DNA of 64,000 bases, from NCBI GenBank assembly GCA_037893245.1, contig JBAIAA010000261.1, positions 2,046,001 to 2,110,000 on the forward strand. Reading direction: 5' to 3'. The stretch is from Crossaster papposus. Lineage: Eukaryota; Echinodermata; Asteroidea; Velatida; Solasteridae. Numbering within the stretch: the stretch's first letter is position 1; each line of letters begins with the position of its first letter. The notes under the pieces are model-generated. The model made no database searches. It was not told where the DNA came from and was given only the letters and a program-made list of their open reading frames with translations. Both the position numbers and the translations under genes were made by a program. Below, in pieces: positions 53,829 through 63,085 of the stretch.

Positions 53829-54593
53829 ATGGATGTGCTACTGTTTAAAACTGCGGTCCTTTGTTTAATTTACTGGCAAAATGTTATGATAGACGCCAAA
53901 TGGACTCAGTGGGGTCAGTCCCTTTATAAGTTGGACCCTGATCATGTAGGCATACAGAGCTACGCAACGGCCGTAAAGTCTTGTAAGAAACACTGTGCGC
54001 GCCCAGCTGTGCCTTCTTCGCAAGCCGAGAACAATTTCATCTTTGACATGTTTCAGGTGACGAGTCCTGATACCGGCATGTGGATTGACTGCTCGCAAAA
54101 CAGACCAGGTAACTGGTCCTGTTGGGAGGATGGGGCTGGCAGCGCCGTTTCTCAGTATCGAAACTGGTCACCAAGCAACTTGAACGAGATCCAGAAATCG
54201 GACCTACTCTGCTCTAGGATTCCCGCACCAGGCTATGCCGATGCGCCAGGTCAGTGGCGAGCAACAGCTTGTGCACATAGAAAGTTGTATATCATGTGTG
54301 AGAAGAGCATGCGACCACCAATTATTGGTCTGTTCCCCGATGTGTGCACTACATCGATGGCCAGTGACGGCCAAAGCTGCTTATCTGCCAAGCTTATCGA
54401 AATAGTGCACATTAAGCAGCTCTCCAGAGTCGCAGTACACGCTGGGCAATCTCGATATAGCATCAGAGAAGACCCTTGTGGCGAGATGGTCATCGACTAT
54501 TCAGTGCTGTCTACTAACGTTAAAGCAGACGGATTGAAGGTGGTGTCATCAAGTATCGCTGTTCACTATTCAGACAAGAGGTCCCAAGAATAA
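53829..54593 (+). CDS. Secreted C-type lectin-like protein, single exon
   Basis: The protein is 254 residues from the first ATG after an in-frame stop. Residues 1-23 (MDVLLFKTAVLCLIYWQNVM and following) are a signal peptide. Residues about 26-157 form a C-type-lectin-like domain: SYATAVKSCKKHC, GMWIDCSQN, NWSCWEDG, YRNWSPSNLNE and the closing ATACAHRKLYIMCE, with cysteines in fitting places (C52, C88, C128, C148, C157). No EPN or QPD sugar motif is present, so classic calcium-dependent sugar binding is doubtful. Residues 158-254 hold three further cysteines (C173, C184, C217) and no domain I recognise. It is likely extracellular, for recognition or adhesion. There is no clear splice donor at the end, so it may be a one-exon gene or a retrocopy. 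Confidence 0.75.
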   Translation: MDVLLFKTAVLCLIYWQNVMIDAKWTQWGQSLYKLDPDHVGIQSYATAVKSCKKHCARPAVPSSQAENNFIFDMFQVTSPDTGMWIDCSQNRPGNWSCWEDGAGSAVSQYRNWSPSNLNEIQKSDLLCSRIPAPGYADAPGQWRATACAHRKLYIMCEKSMRPPIIGLFPDVCTTSMASDGQSCLSAKLIEIVHIKQLSRVAVHAGQSRYSIREDPCGEMVIDYSVLSTNVKADGLKVVSSSIAVHYSDKRSQE

Positions 54594-55614
54594 GACGGCT
54601 TGGCTAGGCAGATATATGGGAAATATTTAGGGAAAATGTGCCTTTGGTGATAAAAGCATGGCATTTGGCATACAGTTAGGCGATGGCCCTATATCAAAAT
54701 ACCTTTCTCACGACATACTCTGAATGTGTGCAAAATTCCATACTTGTTTCATCAAAGCCACAATCCCATCATCTATCTATCATACTACGCAAGTCCGTGT
54801 TGTCGCTAGTTTAGATAAAAAACAAAACAAAAATCTTAATTACGCACATAATAACTTGCTTTTACTGTTAATTGCCACTGCAAACTGTTTGGATCTGGTG
54901 AAAAATACTTTGTGGAGACGAGTTAAACTTTTAAACACTAACAAACGCACGGTTGAAGTACAACGAGTGAACTGTTTACTTCTTAGTAACCAGATATGGC
55001 GTTGACATACAGTATCATGAAGCGGACATCGTGCCATTGAACTTCCCTGGCCCTCAAACCAGAAACTTTCATCATTATTATTCACTGGACGCGGGAGCAA
55101 GCACAATCTCGGCCACTATACTAGGACAGACATCCAAGTTCCACGCGGTAAGTGGCCAATGGGAATTCGAGAATTGTTTTTGTTTATTTATTTGCAGTGT
55201 GAAATAACGACCTGAACACAATGAACCATTTCCTTTCAAATGGTCATGTCCAAGATAGGCCTATTGAAATCACAAAGAAAACGAAGTAACGTGCGTATAG
55301 CTACACTGTAAAAAATAAAATCGTAATTTTACGGGAAATTCCTGGCAGTTTGGACACCAGTACTTTACTGTAAAAAAACGGTGGAAGATGTTAACGGGGA
55401 CGGGCTGTTTTTGACGGCTTTTGAAAGCTGTCGGTTTACATTACTGTCCCCGTTAATGTATCTTGCTAATCCTGTAAAATTACAGTGTATAAAAAAATAC
55501 AGTACGTAGCTGGAATTTAGCTAAATTACCATAGTAACTGCAATTTTACAATTTACAACAGTGAGAAACAAACTATAACTATATTACACATTACTATACA
55601 AATTCTATAATAAC
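54594..55614. other. Intergenic; contains a small MITE
   Basis: ACACTGTAAAA...TTTTACAGTGT-type ends at 55,303-55,489 enclose a second palindrome (TTAACGGGGAC and GTCCCCGTTAA). No gene is seen; the short open frames lack support. Confidence 0.5.
55303..55489. mobile_element. MITE with ACACTGTAA ends
   Basis: ACACTGTAAAAAAT at the left and AAATTACAGTGT at the right with an inner palindrome. The target duplication is unclear. Confidence 0.6.
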
Positions 55615-55930
55615 CTACTTATAGTCCGGGAGCATCTCCACAGAAAAAAAAAGTCCCGTGGGAATTTTTGTATGAAAGCAAGCCACCCATCTAAATGTCT
55701 CAAGGGCATCCCAAAGGACAATACAAGACATGTTGGCAGTCTGAAATCCCTAGCAGATAAAAATTGTGAAGGAAAAACGGAAAACAACAACATTTTACTT
55801 GGTAGACCTTTTTTATTTTTAGGGGTAGGTCCATGTTGGTATAGAGGGCACTTCAAAAAATAATATTTTTGAGGTGATGAACAACTAAGTGAAGAATCCA
55901 GAACAAGCATGTAATGTTTATTATAGACCA
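55615..55930 (-). repeat. About 300-bp repeat, inverted partner of 59,920-60,215
   Basis: On the minus strand it reads CATTACATGCTTGTTCTGGA, then GAAGTGCCCTCTATACCAAC and TTTCAGACTGCCAACATG, as does the plus strand of the partner. The arms lie about 4 kb apart in opposite directions. Confidence 0.85.
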
Positions 55931-55952
55931 AACTTTATTTGGTCGAAATTGG

Positions 55953-56165
55953 TTGGGGAGTCGGTTTGGTGTAGCGGTTCTTTCCTCGCCTTCCACCACT
56001 ATGACCCGGCTTCGAATCCGGCCTGGACCAATATGTGGATTGGGTTTTCAGTCCCTGCCTGACTCCGTGGGTTTTTCCCCAGGATATTCTTCTGGGGTTT
56101 TCCTCCCACCTCTAAAACTGTAACTTCTTCACATTAATTGTTGAATGAAATAAAAACAATTTCTC
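55953..56165 (+). repeat. tRNA-derived SINE family 3
   Basis: The head has GTGTAGCGGTTC and the B box GGCTTCGAATCCGGCC. The body has GTGGGTTTTTCCCCAGGATA, and the tail ends in AAATAAAAACAATTT. Such tRNA-headed SINEs are common in marine invertebrates. Confidence 0.75.
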
Positions 56166-56281
56166 AATAATTACAGGATATCTAGTGCAAAAAAAATTGC
56201 TGGATGCGTAGAATCATTATTTACGTTCAAATGAGTAAGATATTTTCTTAATAATTTGGTAGTAAATATTTTCGATAGCTA

Positions 56282-56408
56282 CACTACAAAGTTAGCTAAA
56301 CGTGAAGCGTACTCTTCATAATACATGTGTATTATTAAAGACACCCTTGTACGGCTGCGGTCCGCGATCGCTACGTCAAGGCCAGGTAGTGTAGTTAATA
56401 TGTTTCTT
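56282..56408. repeat. Direct repeat unit 1 (partner 56,738-56,852)
   Basis: Shared words: AAGTTAGCTAAACGTGAAGC, CTTGTACGGCTGCGGTC, GCGATCGCTACGTCAAGGCC and AGGTAGTGTAGTTAATA. Confidence 0.85.
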
Positions 56409-56737
56409 TAACATCTGTAGGACCGGCAACGGGCGTCGCCTTCCCTCAGGCACAGCACCGCGCACCGGACCCGTGTCAACCCGGAGTAGCTCCCAATGGA
56501 GTGACCGGCCAACGCGCGGTGCTCTTGCGAAAATAAACCAATGTATCTTTAATTTACAAATTAATATGCACATTTCGTGACTTTTGCAACAGGCTACCTA
56601 ATAATTAATTCGAAAATGATTATATAAAATGTGTTTTAAATGTTAAAACAAGGCTCCAACAAATGTTAAAACAAATGTTAAAACTTCAATATTGGTATTT
56701 AACCAGAACAATGAATAACATCGCTACTTAGTCTACA

Positions 56738-56852
56738 AGGTTAGCTAAACGTGAAGCTGCATATTACTTGTGCATTATTAAAGACATCCTTGTACGGCTG
56801 CGGTCTCTGCGATCGCTACGTCAAGGCCAGGTAGTGTGGTTAATAGATCCTT
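56738..56852. repeat. Direct repeat unit 2
   Basis: Matches 56,282-56,408 in the same orientation with about 10% difference; the two lie 330 bases apart. Confidence 0.85.
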
Positions 56853-57020
56853 TAACATCCCCACTGCACGGGCAGGAAACCATGTCTCGCTTGATCGCCT
56901 ATGAAGATATTTACTTCGGTGTGGCTAATTACACTGAAACCAACGCACGTAAACAAAATAGTTAATTGGTGGGGAAGGCCACCAGCCAATTCTTAGACTT
57001 TGAGTTTCACGCGTCATTAA

Positions 57021-58267
57021 AGATGGACTACAACGGAATAATGATAAAGGCTGTGTTGCTGTTTTTGTTCGAGAAATGTATAATGATTACTAATATATCA
57101 TTAGTATTCAATAACACTTGTTCCTTCATGCAAAAAAACCCCAAAATTGATCGGCGTTCTACGACCCAGAAAAACTCAGTTTCAGCAAAAGCCCTTAACT
57201 CATGAATAATTCATACTTTGTGTGTGACGTACTACCCATGACGATTTACTCGGGTCGATCGTGTGCGTGCATTTTTACCGTACAATGCAATGCGGAATAA
57301 CAGCGGACAAGCTAGGCTATATTTTGGTACAACTATTTTCGACCGAAAAACAGCGAAAAATGTCCGATAGCAGCGAGTATTGGGAAGACCACAGTATAGA
57401 TGAGGAAGAGGCATTTCGTGGAGGTACTTCTGAGGACAGTGATGGCAGCTCTAGCGATGAGGGGAGCTCACCAGACGAGAGAGAAGGCGATGACTCTGCG
57501 GCCACGGCAGACCCGGCGGTTGCCGATGACTCGGCCGACGTAGAAGCAGTAGGCCTGGTGGTAGTAGTACGAATTCTCTCGATGTTTGGCGCTTTCAATG
57601 TGGGGATCGATCCAGGCTTCAAACGAAACTTTGTTGTCAATCCCAGTGAATTTTTCAAAGCACTTGAAGGTTCAACACAGTCCTCTGAAAAATGTGCTGA
57701 ACAAATCAAAGGCCTACTTCTTTCCGAGAAGGTGAAATCCTTTCGTGTAATATTTACGAACTTCACCCATTCCTTTGATAACGCAGGATCCCGCGGAAAT
57801 TGCACAAAATGAATCTCTGGATTCTTCGAACAATTTCTCGTGCATCCACCAACAACACATGAAGTTGGCATTATTGTAGCTGAGTGATAGTGATACACTA
57901 TAAAAAAAAGATTCGTAAAAACTTCATGCCTCTGCATGAAAACGCATACATAATACACACGGAATAACATGGCGTCTTTTGTTTACTCTCGGTTGCTCAT
58001 GGGTAGTACGTCATCACTTTTCGCTGGTTTACAAGTCCGCTGGTACTATATCGTGGATTTCATTGTGGTTTTCAGTGGATCTTTGCCGGGAACCAGTACA
58101 GGGCGGGAAATTTCAAAATCGAAGAATCGAGGTCTAATTTTGTCGGTCAAATTGCAACAAAATTATTTAGAGAAAAACATGACCGTAACAATAAAGTGTT
58201 ACCTGAACACAACATAAACAAGGTCCGATAATAAATTTTATGTGTGAGTTTTCGTTGTAGTCCATCT
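57021..58267. mobile_element. TTAA-flanked DNA transposon coding for a THAP-domain protein
   Basis: TTAA at 57,017-57,020 and 58,268-58,271. The 15-bp ends AGATGGACTACAACG and CGTTGTAGTCCATCT are perfect inverses. The middle holds a THAP-domain gene on the minus strand. TTAA duplication plus THAP is the hallmark of the Kolobok superfamily, but at 1.25 kb it lacks a full transposase, so it is either a trimmed copy or a non-autonomous THAP carrier. The deletion derivative at 38,879-39,135 shows the family has moved. Confidence 0.88.
57317..57871 (-). CDS. THAP-domain DNA-binding protein of the TTAA transposon
   Basis: The protein is 184 residues from the ATG just before the domain. The THAP zinc finger is complete in its ligands: C5, C10, W35, C57 and H60 (PTSCVVGGCTRNC, KEWVKFVN, LICSAHFSEDC). 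It would bind the element ends or a target site. Residues 110-165 are Ser/Thr/Pro/Ala-rich and probably disordered; no transposase catalytic core follows. The frame is also open for 33 codons before this ATG, but that part is basic/aromatic noise. The opposite strand has an overlapping frame of 183 codons rich in D/E/S. The gene may be a truncated two-exon gene or a stand-alone THAP factor. Confidence 0.75.
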   Translation of the reverse strand: MPTSCVVGGCTRNCSKNPEIHFVQFPRDPALSKEWVKFVNITRKDFTFSERSRPLICSAHFSEDCVEPSSALKNSLGLTTKFRLKPGSIPTLKAPNIERIRTTTTRPTASTSAESSATAGSAVAAESSPSLSSGELPSSLELPSLSSEVPPRNASSSSILWSSQYSLLSDIFRCFSVENSCTKI

Positions 58268-58320
58268 TTAAACAAACTAACTAATTACATGTACGCATAT
58301 ACTAAACTGATGAATCGACA

Positions 58321-58472
58321 TTATAAGTGTGCAGTCAGTGACTACTCGTGAAAAAAGTCCAAACATAAAACTGATAGCCTAAATTCAATACTCGATGTGT
58401 TTAATTTACCAGTTTAATGGTTCAAATCCCATCTTTTAAAGAGAAGTCATTGACATGACCGCACACTTATAA
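58321..58472. repeat. Inverted repeat with TTATAAGTGTGC arms
   Basis: TTATAAGTGTGCAGTCAGTGAC at the left is matched imperfectly by GTCATTGACATGACCGCACA and CTTATAA at the right. Probably a small MITE. Confidence 0.55.
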
Positions 58473-59919
58473 CGGCCTTCCGTACGTATGTACATGTACC
58501 TTATCGTGTGATCACACGGCACCACTTCTCTATAGCTAGATTACGCACTTTGACACTATCTGATAGTAAAACGAACTAGTGGCGCAACGTACGTTGTGGC
58601 AACATAATGTTTTAGCTGGGGGAGAGGGGGCGGGGTGTATCATGTTCAACTCGCATTTCTGTATATATTTTTGTCAGTACTTACTTGGTACTTGGTTGGT
58701 CGGTTTTCTCTTGAAAATATCCTCTTTGGGAAATTAGGCTATAGTAGGAGATCGGCTGACGACCAGGTAGGTAATTCTGCTCACAACCGGAGACTGGTGC
58801 AGCTGTAATTTAACAGAACTGCAGTCTTAATTCTCTTGAGCAATATCGTTTGCTTGAACGCACAAGTTCAGCCGACCAATCCTCTTTATCATAGCGTTTA
58901 GGTGACCAATCAGCACGAGTCAGAGCGCTGTCGCTGAACCGTCATGCGTGCGGTGAATTTCCCACGAAAAGACCTTTTTACGTGTCCAAAGAGTCAATTG
59001 ACGGTTGAATATTGTGCCCAAAATGTCTAAGGGTATAAGAAACCAGCGCTACGACCATGTTATATTTTACATAGCGTTACTTAGGAAAATAAACTTAAAC
59101 GAACTCACCGTATGTAACTTTAACGTTTATTGTCAACTACAGACTGCCATCTTAGAACTCGCTTATAGTTTTATCCCGTGTAGTTCATGTTAGAAATGTA
59201 AAAACAAAAATACCTTAACTGTTTTCATTTCCTCGTAATTTTTTCGAAGACGTCATATTTTGTGTGCGTCTTATTTTGTGACGGACTTGTTATAAATCTT
59301 TAATTTAAACTCGGAAACTTGTAACCAATCATAACACGCCCGCGCCGCGTGCCCGTGAGCGATCTCTTTATTTTTGTCCGACGAATTTCCCATCATGCAC
59401 CTTGAAATTCAAGATGGCGACCTCCGGGGTGTCAGTGTGCAGTGATCGTCCGGCGTGACGTGGCTTTGCAAAGTTAATCGTGAATTTCACCTTTTGATCA
59501 AGCTTAAAATTCGAACAACTACCTGAAGTTGATTTGTTTTTACGGCGGGCATGTGTATCAAGTTCTAACAAGTCAGCACGCACGAAACCCCTACGCTTGC
59601 CCAGATAAAACAACCCTGTGGGGGAAAAACAAACTAGAGAGGACGTGTCTAGTCTGGAAGTAGGCATGACTCAAAATGCCAAGGTCACTCAAACTATTGC
59701 AATCCTACTACACATGTAACCTGTGAAGAATAATGTAAAGTAAACTCGGCGTGTACGCCATGTATGTGTGTCAGGAAGCCGAATAACAAACCGCAAGAAT
59801 ACAACACTTATATAACCTGCCTGAGCAACGCTTGGTTTCCCAGGCAGGTTATACCCCATTCTAATTGCTTACGAAGCGAAAGGAAAGTGTTTCTGTTCTA
59901 ACAAAAGACCGAAAAGAAT
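58473..59919. other. Intergenic, no gene recognised
   Basis: A short palindrome TATAACCTGCCTG / CAGGCAGGTTATA lies at 59,811-59,853. Open frames up to 99 codons exist, but none shows a domain or coding-like composition I would defend. Confidence 0.45.
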
Positions 59920-60215
59920 ATAATAAACATTACATGCTTGTGCTGGATTCTTCACTTAGTTGTTCATCACCTCAAACAAATATTATTTTTTGAAGTGCCC
60001 TCTATACCAACATGGACCTACCCCTAAAAATAAAAAAGGTCTACCAAGTAAAATGTTGTTGTTTTCCGTTTTTCCTTCACAATTTTTATCTGCCAGGGAT
60101 TTCAGACTGCCAACATATTTGTTATTGTTCTTTGGGGACATTTGGATGGGTGGCTTGCTTTCATACAAAACATCCCACAGAAATGTTCAGGCTCCTTGAC
60201 TATAATGTCGTGGTT
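59920..60215 (+). repeat. About 300-bp repeat, inverted partner of 55,615-55,930
   Basis: Begins AATAAACATTACATGCTTG and ends around GGCTCCTTGACTATAATG. Most of its length matches the partner closely. Confidence 0.85.
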
Positions 60216-60457
60216 TAGTTTTATATTCAGTTTTTCGTGCTATAGTGAAGTTACGGTTTCACCATAAATATTTCAATATTTAAATACGAAAAGAAATTTC
60301 ATGCGATTTTTCACTTAGGTTTGCAACAAATCTAAATTTGATCATAGATTAGTTAGAATACTAATTATACATTTCGCTCAAGAAAGTGTTTTTTTGGACA
60401 AAACACCATAATTTAACATGAAATATTTCGTGAATTTGATTGGCCAGTTGCTGCGTA

Positions 60458-60688
60458 ATGATATTCGTGCTCGATAACACAAGAAATGCCAACTTTTTAA
60501 AAATTCCCGACGAACTAAAAACGACTCCAGCGAACGGCGCTTCCGAACCCCCGCACATGTTTGGCGAACTTTTGGAGCCTAAAATGCGAATGTTGGACTT
60601 TGCCTCGTTCGCGTGCCCCGTGAAAACCCACCCTTACATATTCTACCCGTACCTATTGGTTAAAAGCTCGCCACGTGTGTTGTTTTAA
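60458..60688 (+). CDS. Possible short coding fragment, unidentified
   Basis: An open frame of 76 residues starts with ATG. Codon use looks coding (many G/C third positions in an A/T-rich area) and composition is balanced: FLKIPDELKTTPANG, MFGELLEPKMRMLDFASFAC, HPYIFYPYLLVKSSP. I recognise no domain. It may be a fragment of a mobile or viral gene or a host exon. Confidence 0.3.
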   Translation: MIFVLDNTRNANFLKIPDELKTTPANGASEPPHMFGELLEPKMRMLDFASFACPVKTHPYIFYPYLLVKSSPRVLF

Positions 60689-61412
60689 ACGAATGCTAAA
60701 ACACAAACAGGCCCTTTTTTGACGAGCACAACCAAGAACTGTTTTGGTCGTCTGTCAAGGGTTTTGGCGACCTCGATTGTGGCATGATCATGTAACTGTT
60801 TCGACCATAATTATTGAACCGACAGTCGGGGTAGGTTGCCACTTGAAATTGAAAATGGCGGAAAGGTGAACCGTGTTGCAAAACCTTCTGTTTCTTTAGT
60901 TTTGGCGTGGCTGAGGTGTTAACATTTGCAATTAACATACAACCGTGGGGAGCAAATAGTGAAAATAAGTCAACGTATCACTTCAAACTCGCTAAAACAG
61001 AAAGAAGAATTATGTCGTCTGCCAAGTGTGTCGTCTGCTACTCGAGTATATTGTAACGTTAGGCCTATATGGACGACGATTAACTCCTGGTCATGCGTTA
61101 TCACGCATTGAACAATCACTGTTTCCGGTCAAAGTTATAACATAAGAAACAGCTCTTGGTTCAGGAGCGCCAAAACATGACCCTGGTTCTAAACACTTTT
61201 TTTAGGTGTCCCGTGAAATTTGGACTTCTTTGTAAAAACGAATCTAGTGTGTAGCGTTGGCGGACTATGACCAGTCCACATACAAGAAGAACACGAACAT
61301 GACTAAAATGCGGACAACACGAATGTTGTGCTTTCTTTTACATTTGCATGTGCAATACTACCAATGAGTCTGTATAGCTATAAAGTCGTTTTAGAAATTT
61401 ACAAGTTCTGAC

Positions 61413-61631
61413 TTGTTTTCACATTTTAACCGAAAGGTGTTCGTGAATGGGAATATTAAAAACAAGTACATGTACGTACGCTATAACGACCATGGCCGCT
61501 TCGGCTCGGGTCATTATCAGCGCCAGGTCCCAATTAAGACGGCTTTAACAACACACATGTACCATTGGCCCAACTCGGCCAAACTCATTTTATTCAATTA
61601 TTTTAAAGAGATGTTGAACGCAGTGAAGTGA
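61413..61631 (+). CDS. Possible coding segment in tandem unit 1, unidentified
   Basis: The open frame ends in TGA and contains NKYMYVRYNDHGRFGSGHYQ, then VPIKTALTTHMYHWPNSAK and LFNYFKEMLNAVK. No in-frame ATG stands at its front; an AG at GACCGAAAG-like sequence could be a splice acceptor. Codon use looks coding. I recognise no family. Confidence 0.3.
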   Translation: MFSHFNRKVFVNGNIKNKYMYVRYNDHGRFGSGHYQRQVPIKTALTTHMYHWPNSAKLILFNYFKEMLNAVK

Positions 61632-62866
61632 TTAGTTTATGTATGCCGTTTATGATTGATTGGTTGATTTATTGATTGATGTGATCAAATAACTGTTTCT
61701 AAATACGGACTTGCATCACTATCACGAGTTTGTAGTTTGCCATTAACTGCGCAATTATTAATATGTAATGTATCAAGTATTAAATACCGTAAAATATGGT
61801 AACTTTGGCACGCAGGGGTAACTTTGTAATTGTTTTCAATATAATGTTTTTTTGATTTTACTGGTTTTTAGATTTTTTTTTATTCATCTAAATGACCAAA
61901 CAAAAAGAGTCTAAAATAATATCAAACTGGATTTTTTGGGATATTTTATAAATCTAACAAAACGTTACTTCTATAAACGATCTGCCAAAGTTGCCCCGAA
62001 ATTGCCAGTCATTATTATTGTGACTTAAAATTAGTTTATAACATAACAGCAAGAGTTTTTAGGTGTAGACGAGACTATGTTTTTGGCATGCATGTGTAAA
62101 CTGTGTGTCCGATGCAGTGTATTAATTTGAATTCTTGAATTTACGGAACACTGTAAAATTGTACAAATTGTAGGTATCACTCCATACCTTTTATTAGACT
62201 AATTAAGGATGTCCATGGTCCATGTAACTGGTTTTGTTTCCAAATGAAAACGTGGAAATACGCATTTATTGTGTGGATCAAAACCATGTTTTCCTTGCCT
62301 GAAACTATTATCGAGTAGGCTATTCAAGAAAAGAAGTTACCGGACGACCAATAACAATACATGCTATAGGAATCTAATTGCGCAAACAAAAACTGCTTTA
62401 AATTGCATCCTTTGCAGACATGTATTGGTTTGGGGTACTTTTGTTCTTGCATGAAAAAATACAAACAATTGGTATGATCATTTTCATTAGTGCCAATTTT
62501 GTTTCAAACGAAGTGATCAAAATCACACAAAAACACAACTTTGCACTCAAAGTAGATACCGGAGACTAGTAGTGTTTTGAATGTCAAAAATGGTTTTGTT
62601 TGATGGCAAATGAGCCCAAAAGCTATTTTTTTGTAAATCACTTTTAAAGGTATTTGAATAAATATGTGGAAAATTACACCAACAATACTTTGAACCTCTT
62701 GGTTCAGGAGCGCCAAAACATGACCCTGGTTCTAAACACTTTTTTGAGGTGTCCCGGGAAATTTGGACTTCTTTGTAAAAACTGCTTTATTTTACATTGG
62801 CATGTGCAATACTACCAATGAGTCTGTATAGCTATAAAGTCGTTTTAGAAGTTTACAAGTTCTGAC

Positions 62867-63085
62867 TTGTTTTCACATTTTAACCGAAAGGTGTTCGTGA
62901 ATGGGAATATTAAAAACAAGTACATGTACGTACGCAATAACGATCATGGCCGCTTCGGCTCGGGTCATTTTCAGCGCCAGGTCCCAATTAAGACGGCTTT
63001 AACAACACACATGTACCAATGGCCCAACTCGGCCAAACACATTTTATTCAATTATTTTAAAGAGATGTTGAACGCAGTGAAGTGA
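62867..63085 (+). CDS. Possible coding segment in tandem unit 2, unidentified
   Basis: The second copy of the same frame remains open. Five base differences from unit 1 within it give four amino-acid changes (Y to N, Y to F, H to Q, L to H) and one silent change, so there is no sign of selection for the protein since the duplication. Confidence 0.25.
   Translation: MFSHFNRKVFVNGNIKNKYMYVRNNDHGRFGSGHFQRQVPIKTALTTHMYQWPNSAKHILFNYFKEMLNAVK

Noticed and set aside
57261..57812. 183-codon plus-strand frame as the main gene of the TTAA element
   Set aside because: The minus strand has a clear THAP zinc finger; the plus frame is reported only as a curiosity.
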